In this document: piece by piece, positions 57,096-64,000 of the stretch
Position numbering within the stretch: position 1 is the stretch's first letter
Layout: every line of letters starts with the position of its first letter
Assembly (NCBI GenBank): GCA_018660685.1
Contig: JABJJW010000001.1
Location: forward strand, 62,001-126,000
Source of the DNA: Flavobacteriales bacterium
GTDB taxonomy: Bacteria > Bacteroidota > Bacteroidia > Flavobacteriales_G > Salibacteraceae
DNA length: 64,000 nt
Reading direction: 5' to 3'
Notes under the pieces: model-generated
What the model was told of the DNA's origin: nothing
Database searches by the model: none
Seen by the model: only the letters and a program-made list of their open reading frames with translations
Translations under genes and position numbers: made by a program

Positions 57096-57161
57096 CAAAG
57101 GTGAATGGCGCGTATGCCCCAAGTAATGATGATGAATAGACTAAATACTGATCCTCATCAG
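57096..57161 (-). promoter_or_regulatory. cco operon promoter with FNR/Crp-like site
   Basis: CACCTTTG on the minus strand (57103-57096) is one mismatch from TAnnTTTG, 22 bases before the ccoS ATG. CTGAT-CCTC-ATCAG at 57148-57161 is a perfect inverted repeat with the four-base spacer of FNR/Crp sites. Its centre lies about 60-65 bp upstream of the likely start, an activating position. The neighbouring REC-Crp regulator is the natural candidate, by inference. Confidence 0.45.
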
Positions 57162-57202
57162 CAATGATCTCAGTTGGAATTCAGTTGCTCTCACTCATTT
57201 TA

Positions 57203-57246
57203 AACTGTTTTTTCAGTTTTATAACTGTTTTTTCAGTTTATATTTG
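57203..57246 (+). promoter_or_regulatory. Duplicated BlaI-type operators overlapping a -7 element
   Basis: AACTGTTTTTTCAGTTT occurs twice, at 57203-57219 and 57223-57239, exactly 20 bp apart. Each is an inverted repeat AACTG-N6-CAGTT. The second runs into TATATTTG (57239-57246), a perfect TAnnTTTG. The blaI ATG is only 5 bases later, so the transcript may be almost leaderless. The layout fits binding of two BlaI dimers side by side to block RNA polymerase. Confidence 0.7.
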
Positions 57247-57250
57247 TGGT

Positions 57251-57619
57251 ATGGAAAATTTGACGCCTACTGAAGAGCGGATCATGCAGGTCATTTGGAA
57301 GCTTGATAGAGCATTTGTCAAGGATATTATCGAGCTCATGCCAGAGCCTAAACCGCCATACAACACAGTCTCTTCAGTCGTAAGATTGCTGGAGAAAAAA
57401 GAGTTCTTGGGTCACAAGGCATACGGAAAGACATATGAATACTTTCCGATCATTTCCATCGAAGAGTACTCCAAACGCACTTTTAAAACGCTCCTTGGAG
57501 ACTATTTTAATGGCTCCTTTCAGTCCCTCGTTTCATTCATGGTCAGTGAAGAGAACCTCAGCGACAAGGATCTGAAGGAGATCGGTGCGATTTTAAAAAC
57601 AGGCCAACAAAAATCTTGA
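57251..57619 (+). CDS. BlaI/MecI/CopY family transcriptional repressor
   Basis: 122 aa from the ATG at 57251, chosen because the family begins at LTPTEERIMQVIWKL. The winged helix includes AFVKDIIELMPEPKPPYNTV and SSVVRLLEKKEFLGHKAYGK. The C-terminal half forms the dimerisation domain (FKTLLGDYFNGSFQSLVSFM). BlaI proteins repress their operon until cleaved through the partner M56 protease. Two matching inverted repeats overlap the promoter, and the M56 fusion gene starts 4 bp downstream. Confidence 0.93.
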   Translation: MENLTPTEERIMQVIWKLDRAFVKDIIELMPEPKPPYNTVSSVVRLLEKKEFLGHKAYGKTYEYFPIISIEEYSKRTFKTLLGDYFNGSFQSLVSFMVSEENLSDKDLKEIGAILKTGQQKS

Positions 57620-57623
57620 GCAT

Positions 57624-59529
57624 ATGATGAGTCATTGGACAATCCTCTTCTTGGAATTTCAATTCTGCCTCTTTGCGTTTGGCCTATTCTACTGGTCGGC
57701 TCTTTCCAAAATGAATCACTACCGATGGAAACGTATTTACATTCTGTCGGCCGTGGTCATGTTACTGATGATTCCAAACTTTCACTACACAGTTGTCGAA
57801 TCAACTGCTCCTTTGGATGTGACTATTGATCTTGGCGCCATTCTCAATTCCGTTGAGGCAGGTGATGCAATTGTCGAACCAGAGAATCAACTCAGCGTAC
57901 AAACTTTCAATTACACTTCGCTTCTCTCGTACGTAATTCTTCTATTGCTTGGGTTTGGTTTGGTTCCTCATCTACGTTGTCAGATGGATATCTCTAAAAA
58001 CTAAACTCCGGAAGTACTCCTACTTCGATTCAAAGCTTGATGCTTTTATCACCGACGAGTTCGAGATGGCTTTTGCATTTGCTGGCTCGGTATATGTCCC
58101 TCCAACCTTTGATGAGATGGTGCCGGCCGAACGAAGCGCCATCCTAAACCATGAACGACGACACGTAAAATTCAACCATGAATTTGACAAATGGCTGATG
58201 AATATGGCAAGGGTCATACTTTGGATCAATCCCATATTTAGATATCTGAGCAATGAGCTTTCAGCAATCCATGAATTTGAAGCGGACGATGATTTTGCTC
58301 CAGGATATGACCGCATACTTTACAGCGAGTTGTTGCTCAAGCTCCAATTCCAAAAATCTGATCTGCCATTGATGGCTTCTCCCTTCTCCCAAAGTTTGAT
58401 TAAAAAGCGCGTACGACAGCTAAATCAACCAAAATCAAATACCATGAAAAAAGGATTGTTTTTCCTTTCATTACCCATGATTATCATGCTCGTATATGCG
58501 TTTTCAATTGAGACCGTCAACAAACCGCATCAGGAAGAAAGCCAAGTGCTAACTCCCCATTTTGTTTCACCTATCAACCTTTCAAAAGTCACGAGGTATT
58601 CCTCTTTCGGAATGCGAAAAGGGCCAGGATCTGCTGAGTCTCAAATGCACGAAGGACTTGACCTGGCGGCAGAAGTTGGAACCGATGTCTTTGCTTCTAG
58701 CACGGGCACCGTAGTCTTGGTAGAACACTACTCAACTGGCCATGGCCTTCGAGTTGGCTTCGACCATGCTGACAGTTTCGAGACGCGTTACTCCCATCTG
58801 GATCAAATACTAGTTGTAGAGGGGCAAAATGTTGAATCAGGCCAATTAATTGGAAAATGTGGGACTTCTGGAAAAAGCACTGGGCCACATCTGCATTTTG
58901 AAATTCTCAAGAACGAAGAACATGTAGATCCAGAGAAATTTTTAAGTCTGAGCCTGCTAGATTTCGGAGCCAGTGATCTTAGTAAAGAGAAGTTTCTGGT
59001 CATCATCGATCCAGCTCATGGAGGCAAGGACAATGGGGTTCAAGTCGGGGATCACACCGAAAAGGACCTAAGCCTGAAGTATGCATTGACTCTTAGAGAC
59101 GAACTCAAAGTTTTAGGCATATCATCCATAATCTTGAGAGAAGACGATCGGAGCATGTCTCTCGAACAGAGAACCATGGCCACCTATGGCACTGAGAATG
59201 TACTCTACCTTTCTCTCCACTTTAATGAAAGTAAATCTGACTCCGCCCAAGGAATTGAACTCTACCTGAGCGAACAAGAAGATGTAAACCAGCTAAAAAG
59301 TAAGCTGTACGGAGAGATTTTTGGGCAATTAGCTGTCGCCAAGGACATTCAATTCAGAGGGGTAAAAACAGCCGGATTTTACGTGGTCAAGAACAGTAAT
59401 AGCCCTGCTATTCTCATGGAGCTTGGGTTCATGAGTTCTCCAGAAGAGCTCGAGAAAATATTGGACGATCAATACCGCAAAAAGGTCTGTTCAGTTATTG
59501 CTGAGAGTACGAACTTGTACGTGAACTAG
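57624..59529 (+). CDS. M56 (BlaR1-type) protease fused to M23 endopeptidase and Amidase_3 domains, frameshifted
   Basis: The 5' frame (57624-58004) encodes N-terminal helices; the second frame is open from 57949 to 59529. Removing one G from GGG at 57951-57953 joins them as LLLGLVWFLIYVV, giving 634 aa. Positions in that protein: M56 zinc motif HERRH at 176-180 and EFEADD downstream; membrane helix about 275-295; M23 with HEGLD (H342, D346) and HLH (422-424); Amidase_3 with H465 (DPAHGG), E479, H532 and catalytic E599 (LMELGF). All expected catalytic residues are present. The gene follows blaI by 4 bp. The M23 and amidase parts occupy the place where BlaR1 carries its penicillin sensor. Whether the break is a mutation, an error or recoding is open. 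Confidence 0.8.
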
Positions 59530-59558
59530 TCTTTGGGAGAAGGCTGTTTAATTAGGTT

Positions 59559-59585
59559 AGGGTGTCCTTTTGGGCCCCCTTTTTT
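59559..59585 (+). terminator. Terminator after the M56 fusion gene
   Basis: AGGGTGTCC pairs with GGGCCCCCT (one mismatch, one G-U) around TTTT, followed by five more T residues. It isolates the repressor-protease unit from the cyclophilin gene. Confidence 0.75.
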
Positions 59586-59673
59586 CTTGAACTTGCGTTT
59601 CGAGAACCAATCAAAAAACTGAACAGTTCTTGATTGCAACTCGATATTGACTAATTTGGCACAACCCTCTAAC

Positions 59674-60534
59674 ATGAAAAATTTAGTCCTATTCATCGGA
59701 ATATTTCTTCTGTGTGCAGCTCAAACCACAGCTCAAACACAAATCAAATTTTACACAACAATGGGCGACTTCATCGTCGAGATGTCCGACTCATTGACAC
59801 CAATCACCTCCGGTAATTTCATTGATTTGACTGATCAGGAATACTACGATGGTGTGATTTTTCATCGTGTAATTGACAATTTCATGATCCAAGGAGGAGA
59901 TCCAACAGGCACTGGGTCAGGAGGCCCTGGTTATACGATCCCAGATGAATTCGATTCCACGGGTACATTGAGCAATGTTCAAAAGACCATCTCAATGGCG
60001 AACTCCGGCCCTAACACAGGGGGGAGTCAATTTTTTATTAACCTCGTCAACAACACTTATCTTGATTTTGACAATGCTCCGTTTTCCTCGGCTCACCCAG
60101 TTTTTGGGATGGTCATTGACAGCTTTGAAGTAGTTCAAGCAATTGGTGGAGTATCTGTTAATGGTAATAACCGCCCGCTCACTGATGTTGTCATGGACAG
60201 TTTGAGGGTTATTTATCGCCCCTCGAACGACACCATTGTTGACACCACCCCGCCGGCAGGATATCAAAAGAGTGCGGCGCTCTCAACGAAGGTGTTTCCA
60301 AATCCAATTGGTCAGGAGTCTGTCGTGATTATCGAATCGAAAGAAGCCGGAAATGCACAGATTTCGGTCATTGACGCAGGGGGTCGAGTTGTAATAAGTA
60401 CAAATCGAAATTTGCGCATAGGTATGAATCGATTTACGGGTTTTGGCTTGGAGTCCTTGTCTCGTGGATTTTACACCATGCATATTTCACAAGGAGATCA
60501 CCGCCACTCGCACAGTCTTTTGGTGACGAGATAA
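59674..60534 (+). CDS. T9SS-secreted cyclophilin-type peptidyl-prolyl isomerase
   Basis: 286 aa from the ATG at 59674. A signal peptide ends near TTAQ. The cyclophilin fold (IKFYTTMGDFIVEMSD, YYDGVIFHRVIDNFMIQGGD, ANSGPNTGGSQFFINLV) has the active-site FHR, Q and F residues. A T9SS type A sorting domain (KVFPNPIGQESVVIIESKEA, RGFYTMHISQGDH) ends the protein. A secreted isomerase for extracellular folding is predicted. Most cyclophilins stay in the cytosol or periplasm, so surface delivery is unusual. Confidence 0.9.
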   Translation: MKNLVLFIGIFLLCAAQTTAQTQIKFYTTMGDFIVEMSDSLTPITSGNFIDLTDQEYYDGVIFHRVIDNFMIQGGDPTGTGSGGPGYTIPDEFDSTGTLSNVQKTISMANSGPNTGGSQFFINLVNNTYLDFDNAPFSSAHPVFGMVIDSFEVVQAIGGVSVNGNNRPLTDVVMDSLRVIYRPSNDTIVDTTPPAGYQKSAALSTKVFPNPIGQESVVIIESKEAGNAQISVIDAGGRVVISTNRNLRIGMNRFTGFGLESLSRGFYTMHISQGDHRHSHSLLVTR

Positions 60535-60598
60535 TTTATTCACAAATCTGTTGAGAATTGCAAGAATTCTTTTTGATTTGATGTCATAATAAGTGGTC

Positions 60599-62074
60599 AT
60601 GAAGAAAATTCTGTTTGCACTGATAGTAGTGCTCCCGGTTACAGCCTTAACACAGCAAGTTCAGATGTACGAAGGCCCGTTCGAGGCTGGTGAAGCATCC
60701 TACTCCTTCAAGGAAAATGCGATGCATCAGAAGGTTTATCATGGACTGTTCAAATATTCTGAAACTCGAGAGATCCCTGCTCGTGGTGGAGAAAACGAGG
60801 TGCTCCTAACAGGAAATTACAAGGACAATAAGAAGAACCTAGCTTGGGTAGTGACTGTGAAAAATGAGTCATTCTCGGAGACCGTTACTGGTCAATATCT
60901 AAACGGTAAAAAGAACGGAATGTGGACCAATCGACTTCGAGATGAAGCGAATGGAATGGATATTAAAGTAACTCAAGCATCATTCTATAAAAACACTTTC
61001 CGCGGAAAATTCAGCTATAAATACTTGATGTACGGAAACAGCGTCAGTTTCGAAAAACTCAATGTGGACGGTTCCTTTGACATGAACGGAAAATTTGATG
61101 GGGAATGGACTCTCGAATACAGACGGGCTGGCGGTTCGGCAAAATCTGAGAAAATAAGCTTTCAACACGGAGTGCTCGTCTCACATATGATTGTTGACTC
61201 CGCGTCAGGTGAAGTGACTAAGAATATTGACAACAGTGAGTTGGTCAATGGTTTCTTTTCGAATATGGATCGGATGGATTCCAGTGCTGTGGTGGGAGAT
61301 TCAAAATGGGGATTGAAGCATGCTTACACTGAGCATGAAATACTGAAACCCGTTCTAAGCATTTGGACCAAGGTCCTTGGCGCTAAGCTGGGAAATCATT
61401 TCAATTCGTCTTTGCCAACACTCTTGATTAAAACAGGTGAACTTGAGAAAAAGCAGGCCCTAAGGAACCAGATGGTACTAATTGACTGGAAGGAAACACC
61501 GAAAGGGAAGCGGGAATTTGAAGAACAGAAGCGAATTCAAGCCGATTACGACAATAAAATTGCTTTAGGCAATAAGCACTTTGAGTTGAAGAATTACCCG
61601 CAAGCATTAAACCTATATAAGGATGCGACTGGCATTAAAAAGGACGAAACATATCCACAAGATCAGATCATCAAGGTTGAAGCATTGATCGCTGAGGAAG
61701 AAAAGAAATCTAAGCTCGCAAGAATGATCTCGGGGCGAGCAACCTTGTGGAAAGGAAATGAGAAGATGTTGGAAGGAGAAGAGTATTACGGAAAGAAGAA
61801 GCACCTGTATGAGGCTACGGTACTCGCTTTTGGGCAGCAGAAAAGGAGTATGCTTTCGACTCATCGGGAGACGAGAACGAATCTCGACCGTAAGACCTAT
61901 GACAATCTCAACAATACTGTGCTCGAAGCCTATTTGAAAGATCTTGATGATGCAATTGCCCTTCAGGATAAAGTGAAGGCCCTGGTCAAAACTGAAGACA
62001 CAAAGGATTTAGAAAAAGAGCTTAAAAAACTCGAAACCGCCCAAGCAATCATCAATCGCCTGATGCAGGAGTGA
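60599..62074 (+). CDS. Secreted MORN-like/TPR-like protein
   Basis: 491 aa from the ATG at 60599, with a signal peptide (ILFALIVVLPVTALTQQV). Residues 30-190 repeat a MORN-like pattern (TGQYLNGKKNGMWTNRL, GSFDMNGKFDGEWTLEYR). At about 330-360 is one TPR-type helix pair (DYDNKIALGNKHFELKNYPQ, ALNLYKDATGIKKDE). The C-terminus is coiled-coil (EAYLKDLDDAIALQDKVKAL). The function is not recognisable; a periplasmic or surface scaffold is a guess. Confidence 0.7.
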   Translation: MKKILFALIVVLPVTALTQQVQMYEGPFEAGEASYSFKENAMHQKVYHGLFKYSETREIPARGGENEVLLTGNYKDNKKNLAWVVTVKNESFSETVTGQYLNGKKNGMWTNRLRDEANGMDIKVTQASFYKNTFRGKFSYKYLMYGNSVSFEKLNVDGSFDMNGKFDGEWTLEYRRAGGSAKSEKISFQHGVLVSHMIVDSASGEVTKNIDNSELVNGFFSNMDRMDSSAVVGDSKWGLKHAYTEHEILKPVLSIWTKVLGAKLGNHFNSSLPTLLIKTGELEKKQALRNQMVLIDWKETPKGKREFEEQKRIQADYDNKIALGNKHFELKNYPQALNLYKDATGIKKDETYPQDQIIKVEALIAEEEKKSKLARMISGRATLWKGNEKMLEGEEYYGKKKHLYEATVLAFGQQKRSMLSTHRETRTNLDRKTYDNLNNTVLEAYLKDLDDAIALQDKVKALVKTEDTKDLEKELKKLETAQAIINRLMQE

Positions 62075-62092
62075 TCATATGCTAAACCCATT

Positions 62093-62429
62093 ATGAAAAA
62101 AACTCTCTACTTAATACTAAGCGGTCTAGGGTTCATCGCTCCTAATTTATACGTTGCAAAAGTGAGCATTGAAACCGGCAACTATCTGCTATGGTTAGAC
62201 CCAATGGCAACCCTACATGGAATGTTTCAGAATGATATATCCAGTGCCTTCGTGGTAGACCTTCTAGTAGTTGTTTTAATATTCTTCATGGACTTATCAG
62301 GACAGTAGAAAAATCCAGATGAAGAGACCTTATATGATCTGGATTCTCACATTGCTTTTCGGTATGGCCGGGACCCTTCCTTTATATCTTTATTATCGCG
62401 AAAAGTTCCTAGCCGAGAGAACTATCTGA
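62093..62429 (+). pseudogene. DUF2834 membrane protein, frameshifted
   Basis: The first frame gives 71 aa (LYLILSGLGFIAPNLYVAKV, DISSAFVVDLLVVVLIFF) typical of DUF2834 helices 1-2, ending at 62306. From 62301, one base off, another frame reads DSRKIQMKRPYMIWILTLLF and GTLPLYLYYREKFLAERTI to the stop at 62427, which is exactly helix 3 of that family. One extra base near 62291-62300 breaks it. The hairpin TATCTGA/TCAGATA overlaps its end. Confidence 0.75.
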
Positions 62430-62502
62430 TTATCAGATAAACAACCCTTAAATTTGATTGCTCCAATCCTATCGAATGTCTGAAAACGAAATCGTGCAAT
62501 TC

Positions 62503-63345
62503 CTACATGAGTCGTACACCTGTCCCCAAACCGCACACGACTATGGCAACCACATCGCCTTCAGCATCTATGGTGTAGGTATCTGGAGAAAACCCAATGT
62601 TCGTAGTGCTGTCTATTCCAGGCAATTGCAAGTCAGTGATGTCCCAAGATGCTCCTTGATCCGTAGAACGAGCATAAAGCAAAGCTCCGTCTAATCCATT
62701 GTATGGTGTTCCGCTAAAAGCGTCAATTTGGGTAATTCCAATAAGGTGAATAGTGTTTCCTTCCGGGCCACCTACCACAAACTTGTGCCACCAATCAGAG
62801 GCTAATGTGGAGCCCTGCCCAGCTTGGGTCCAACTCCCACTTCCGACAGAGCTTCGAGAAGTCATTCTTGTCTCAATGCTCGTGTTGTCATGGGCGATTA
62901 CTATTTCCTTTCCACCTGCAGTTGCCCCGATGGTTGGCCATCCAGTTCTCACTGATTCCAATTGCGCCGTCGGCGCTGTACCCCAGGTTGTTCCATTAAA
63001 GAAATTATATCCTGTTCCCCGTGTCGACCAATTATTGACGGTCGAAAATGTCCAAGCAGTAGACATCGTTCCGTTTTCGTGTCGAACAATGTGTTCAAGC
63101 ATCGACCCATTGGTCATCAAGTCATATGTCGTTATTCCAATTTGTGCCTCGGATGTAGTTCTAGCAGTATTGTGCTGACTTTGGTTTTCCATGACCGGCC
63201 TCAACTCATAGTTTGGTTTTTCACCAACGAGTGGAGCCGTTTTTGGCTCTTGATTTCGGAGGACATCTTTCGATATCTGAGGAACCTGAGCCAGTACATT
63301 CAACGTAAATAATACCGCTATTGCGGAGAGCGTAAAGGTTTTCAT
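62503..63345 (-). pseudogene. Truncated secreted beta-propeller-like protein
   Basis: 280 aa with a signal peptide (FTLSAIAVLFTLNVLAQ). Strands such as TYDLMTNGSMLEHIVRHENG, SDWWHKFVVGGPEGNTIHLI and LDGALLYARSTDQGASWDIT resemble sialidase/BNR-repeat proteins that are normally about twice this length with a C-terminal T9SS domain. The frame ends abruptly after DAEGDVVAIVVCGLGTGVRL, within a repeat. No continuation was found in any frame downstream, so the 3' part is deleted rather than frameshifted. Confidence 0.6.
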
Positions 63346-63402
63346 GGAGGTAGATTTTGTTGAGACTAGAAAATTAAGTTTTTAATAAGCTACGATCTTG
63401 GC

Positions 63403-64000
63403 CTAATTAGATTTTGGTCGTATCAAGGTTGTGAGGAGGGTCACAAATGCAACAACTGTTACTGAGCTTAGCGGCATGAGAATGGCCGCAACCAAAGGAG
63501 TCAACTCACCACGGACGGCGAAAAACAGACCAACCACATTGTACAGCAATGAGATGATGATGCTCCACTTAACGACGGTAATGCTTCTCGCGATGTACCT
63601 GACAAACTCTCCCAGTCTCTTGAGCTGATCTGCTTGCAATATGGCATCACAGGCAGGCGAAAAACTAAAAACATCGTCCGCAATCGCGATGCCGACATCA
63701 GCTTGCTTTAAGGCTCCAGCATCGTTCAGGCCATCTCCCATCATAATGACGCTTTTACCGTCGGATTGGAGGTTTGCAGTATAATGCATCTTATCCGTGG
63801 GGGAATGATTAAAATGCAGGGCGTCCTCAGTGCCGAAGAGTTCCTTCATTCTCTGCTTATCGGAGTCATTATCCCCGCTTAACAAATGAAGCCGATATCT
63901 TTTCGCCAAGCTTTTTATCAATTCCGAAATTCCATTCCGTAAACTCTTCTCAATCCTGAAATAACCAAGATAACGACCATCTACCACGACATGAACGACA
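63403..64000 (-). CDS. ccoI: P-type copper ATPase CcoI-type, C-terminal part (5' end outside window)
   Basis: 199 codons are visible, open to the right edge. They cover the end of the P domain (LHLLSGDNDSDKQRMKELFG, MMGDGLNDAGALKQADVGIA) and two last helices (IISLLYNVVGLFFAVRGELT, AAILMPLSSVTVVAFVTLL). The LNDAGALKQ plus FSPACDAIL combination is that of cbb3-linked CcoI rather than general CopA. The N-terminal metal-binding domain and the CPC motif lie outside. Confidence 0.8.
   Translation of the reverse strand, partial: VVHVVVDGRYLGYFRIEKSLRNGISELIKSLAKRYRLHLLSGDNDSDKQRMKELFGTEDALHFNHSPTDKMHYTANLQSDGKSVIMMGDGLNDAGALKQADVGIAIADDVFSFSPACDAILQADQLKRLGEFVRYIARSITVVKWSIIISLLYNVVGLFFAVRGELTPLVAAILMPLSSVTVVAFVTLLTTLIRPKSN

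Noticed and set aside
62423-62439. Hairpin TATCTGA-TTA-TCAGATA as terminator
   Set aside because: The stem is AT-rich and short and no T run follows on either strand.

Overview
The window reads as chromosomal DNA of a Bacteroidota bacterium, most likely Flavobacteriales. Supporting features are a short RpoD-type primary sigma factor, several perfect Bacteroidota -7 promoter elements (TAnnTTTG), gliding and type IX secretion genes (gldB, gldC, porT), at least seven proteins or fragments with T9SS C-terminal sorting domains, a fused ccoNO cbb3 oxidase operon, a Kor-type 2-oxoacid:ferredoxin oxidoreductase, and a bifunctional DAHP synthase/chorismate mutase. No rRNA, tRNA, CRISPR array, phage or intact insertion sequence was seen.

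Layout. 1-9.0 kb: a TonB-dependent receptor cut by the window edge, dprA, kdsB, an HU/SPOR envelope protein, rpoD, a MarR regulator, hemJ-like, an acyl-CoA thioesterase, mrp and nfu. 9.2-18.5 kb: an ECF sigma factor with an unusual membrane-anchored outer-membrane-barrel partner, recJ, a LysM protein, aroG/chorismate mutase, a ferric-type ABC permease/ATPase pair, and a frameshifted MORN protein. 18.5-27.6 kb is an accessory stretch: MFS transporter, cold-shock protein, an orphan T9SS sorting domain, a frameshifted DUF4287/DUF5655 gene, a lipoprotein split by a stop, a LamG T9SS protein and an AT-rich SHOCT gene between short inverted repeats. 27.6-33.5 kb: gldC-gldB facing porT-nadE, then korAB. 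33.7-44.4 kb: envelope and secreted proteins, including a reprolysin-like protease and a tandem T9SS pair. 44.4-57.1 kb: two universal-stress proteins, a REC-Crp response regulator with a PAS histidine kinase, and a full cbb3 oxidase operon (ccoS-ccoNO-ccoQ-ccoP-ccoG-ccoH-safE-hemN). CcoS and CcoQ are small genes recovered here from the raw sequence. 57.2-64 kb: a BlaI-type repressor followed by a BlaR1-like protease fused to two peptidoglycan hydrolases, a T9SS cyclophilin, a MORN/TPR-like protein, broken DUF2834 and T9SS genes, and the C-terminal part of the copper ATPase CcoI.

The strongest candidate for an undescribed system is at 57203-59529. A BlaI repressor has two identical AACTG-N6-CAGTT operators overlapping its promoter. 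The next gene encodes an M56 (BlaR1-type) membrane metalloprotease whose periplasmic part carries an M23 endopeptidase domain and then an Amidase_3 domain, with all expected zinc and catalytic residues present, instead of a penicillin sensor. The gene has a one-base frameshift between its membrane segment and the protease core.

A second theme is lesions. Seven accessory genes carry a frameshift, an in-frame stop or a truncation, while the conserved housekeeping genes around them are intact. This fits real gene decay better than uniform sequencing error, but only read data can settle it.
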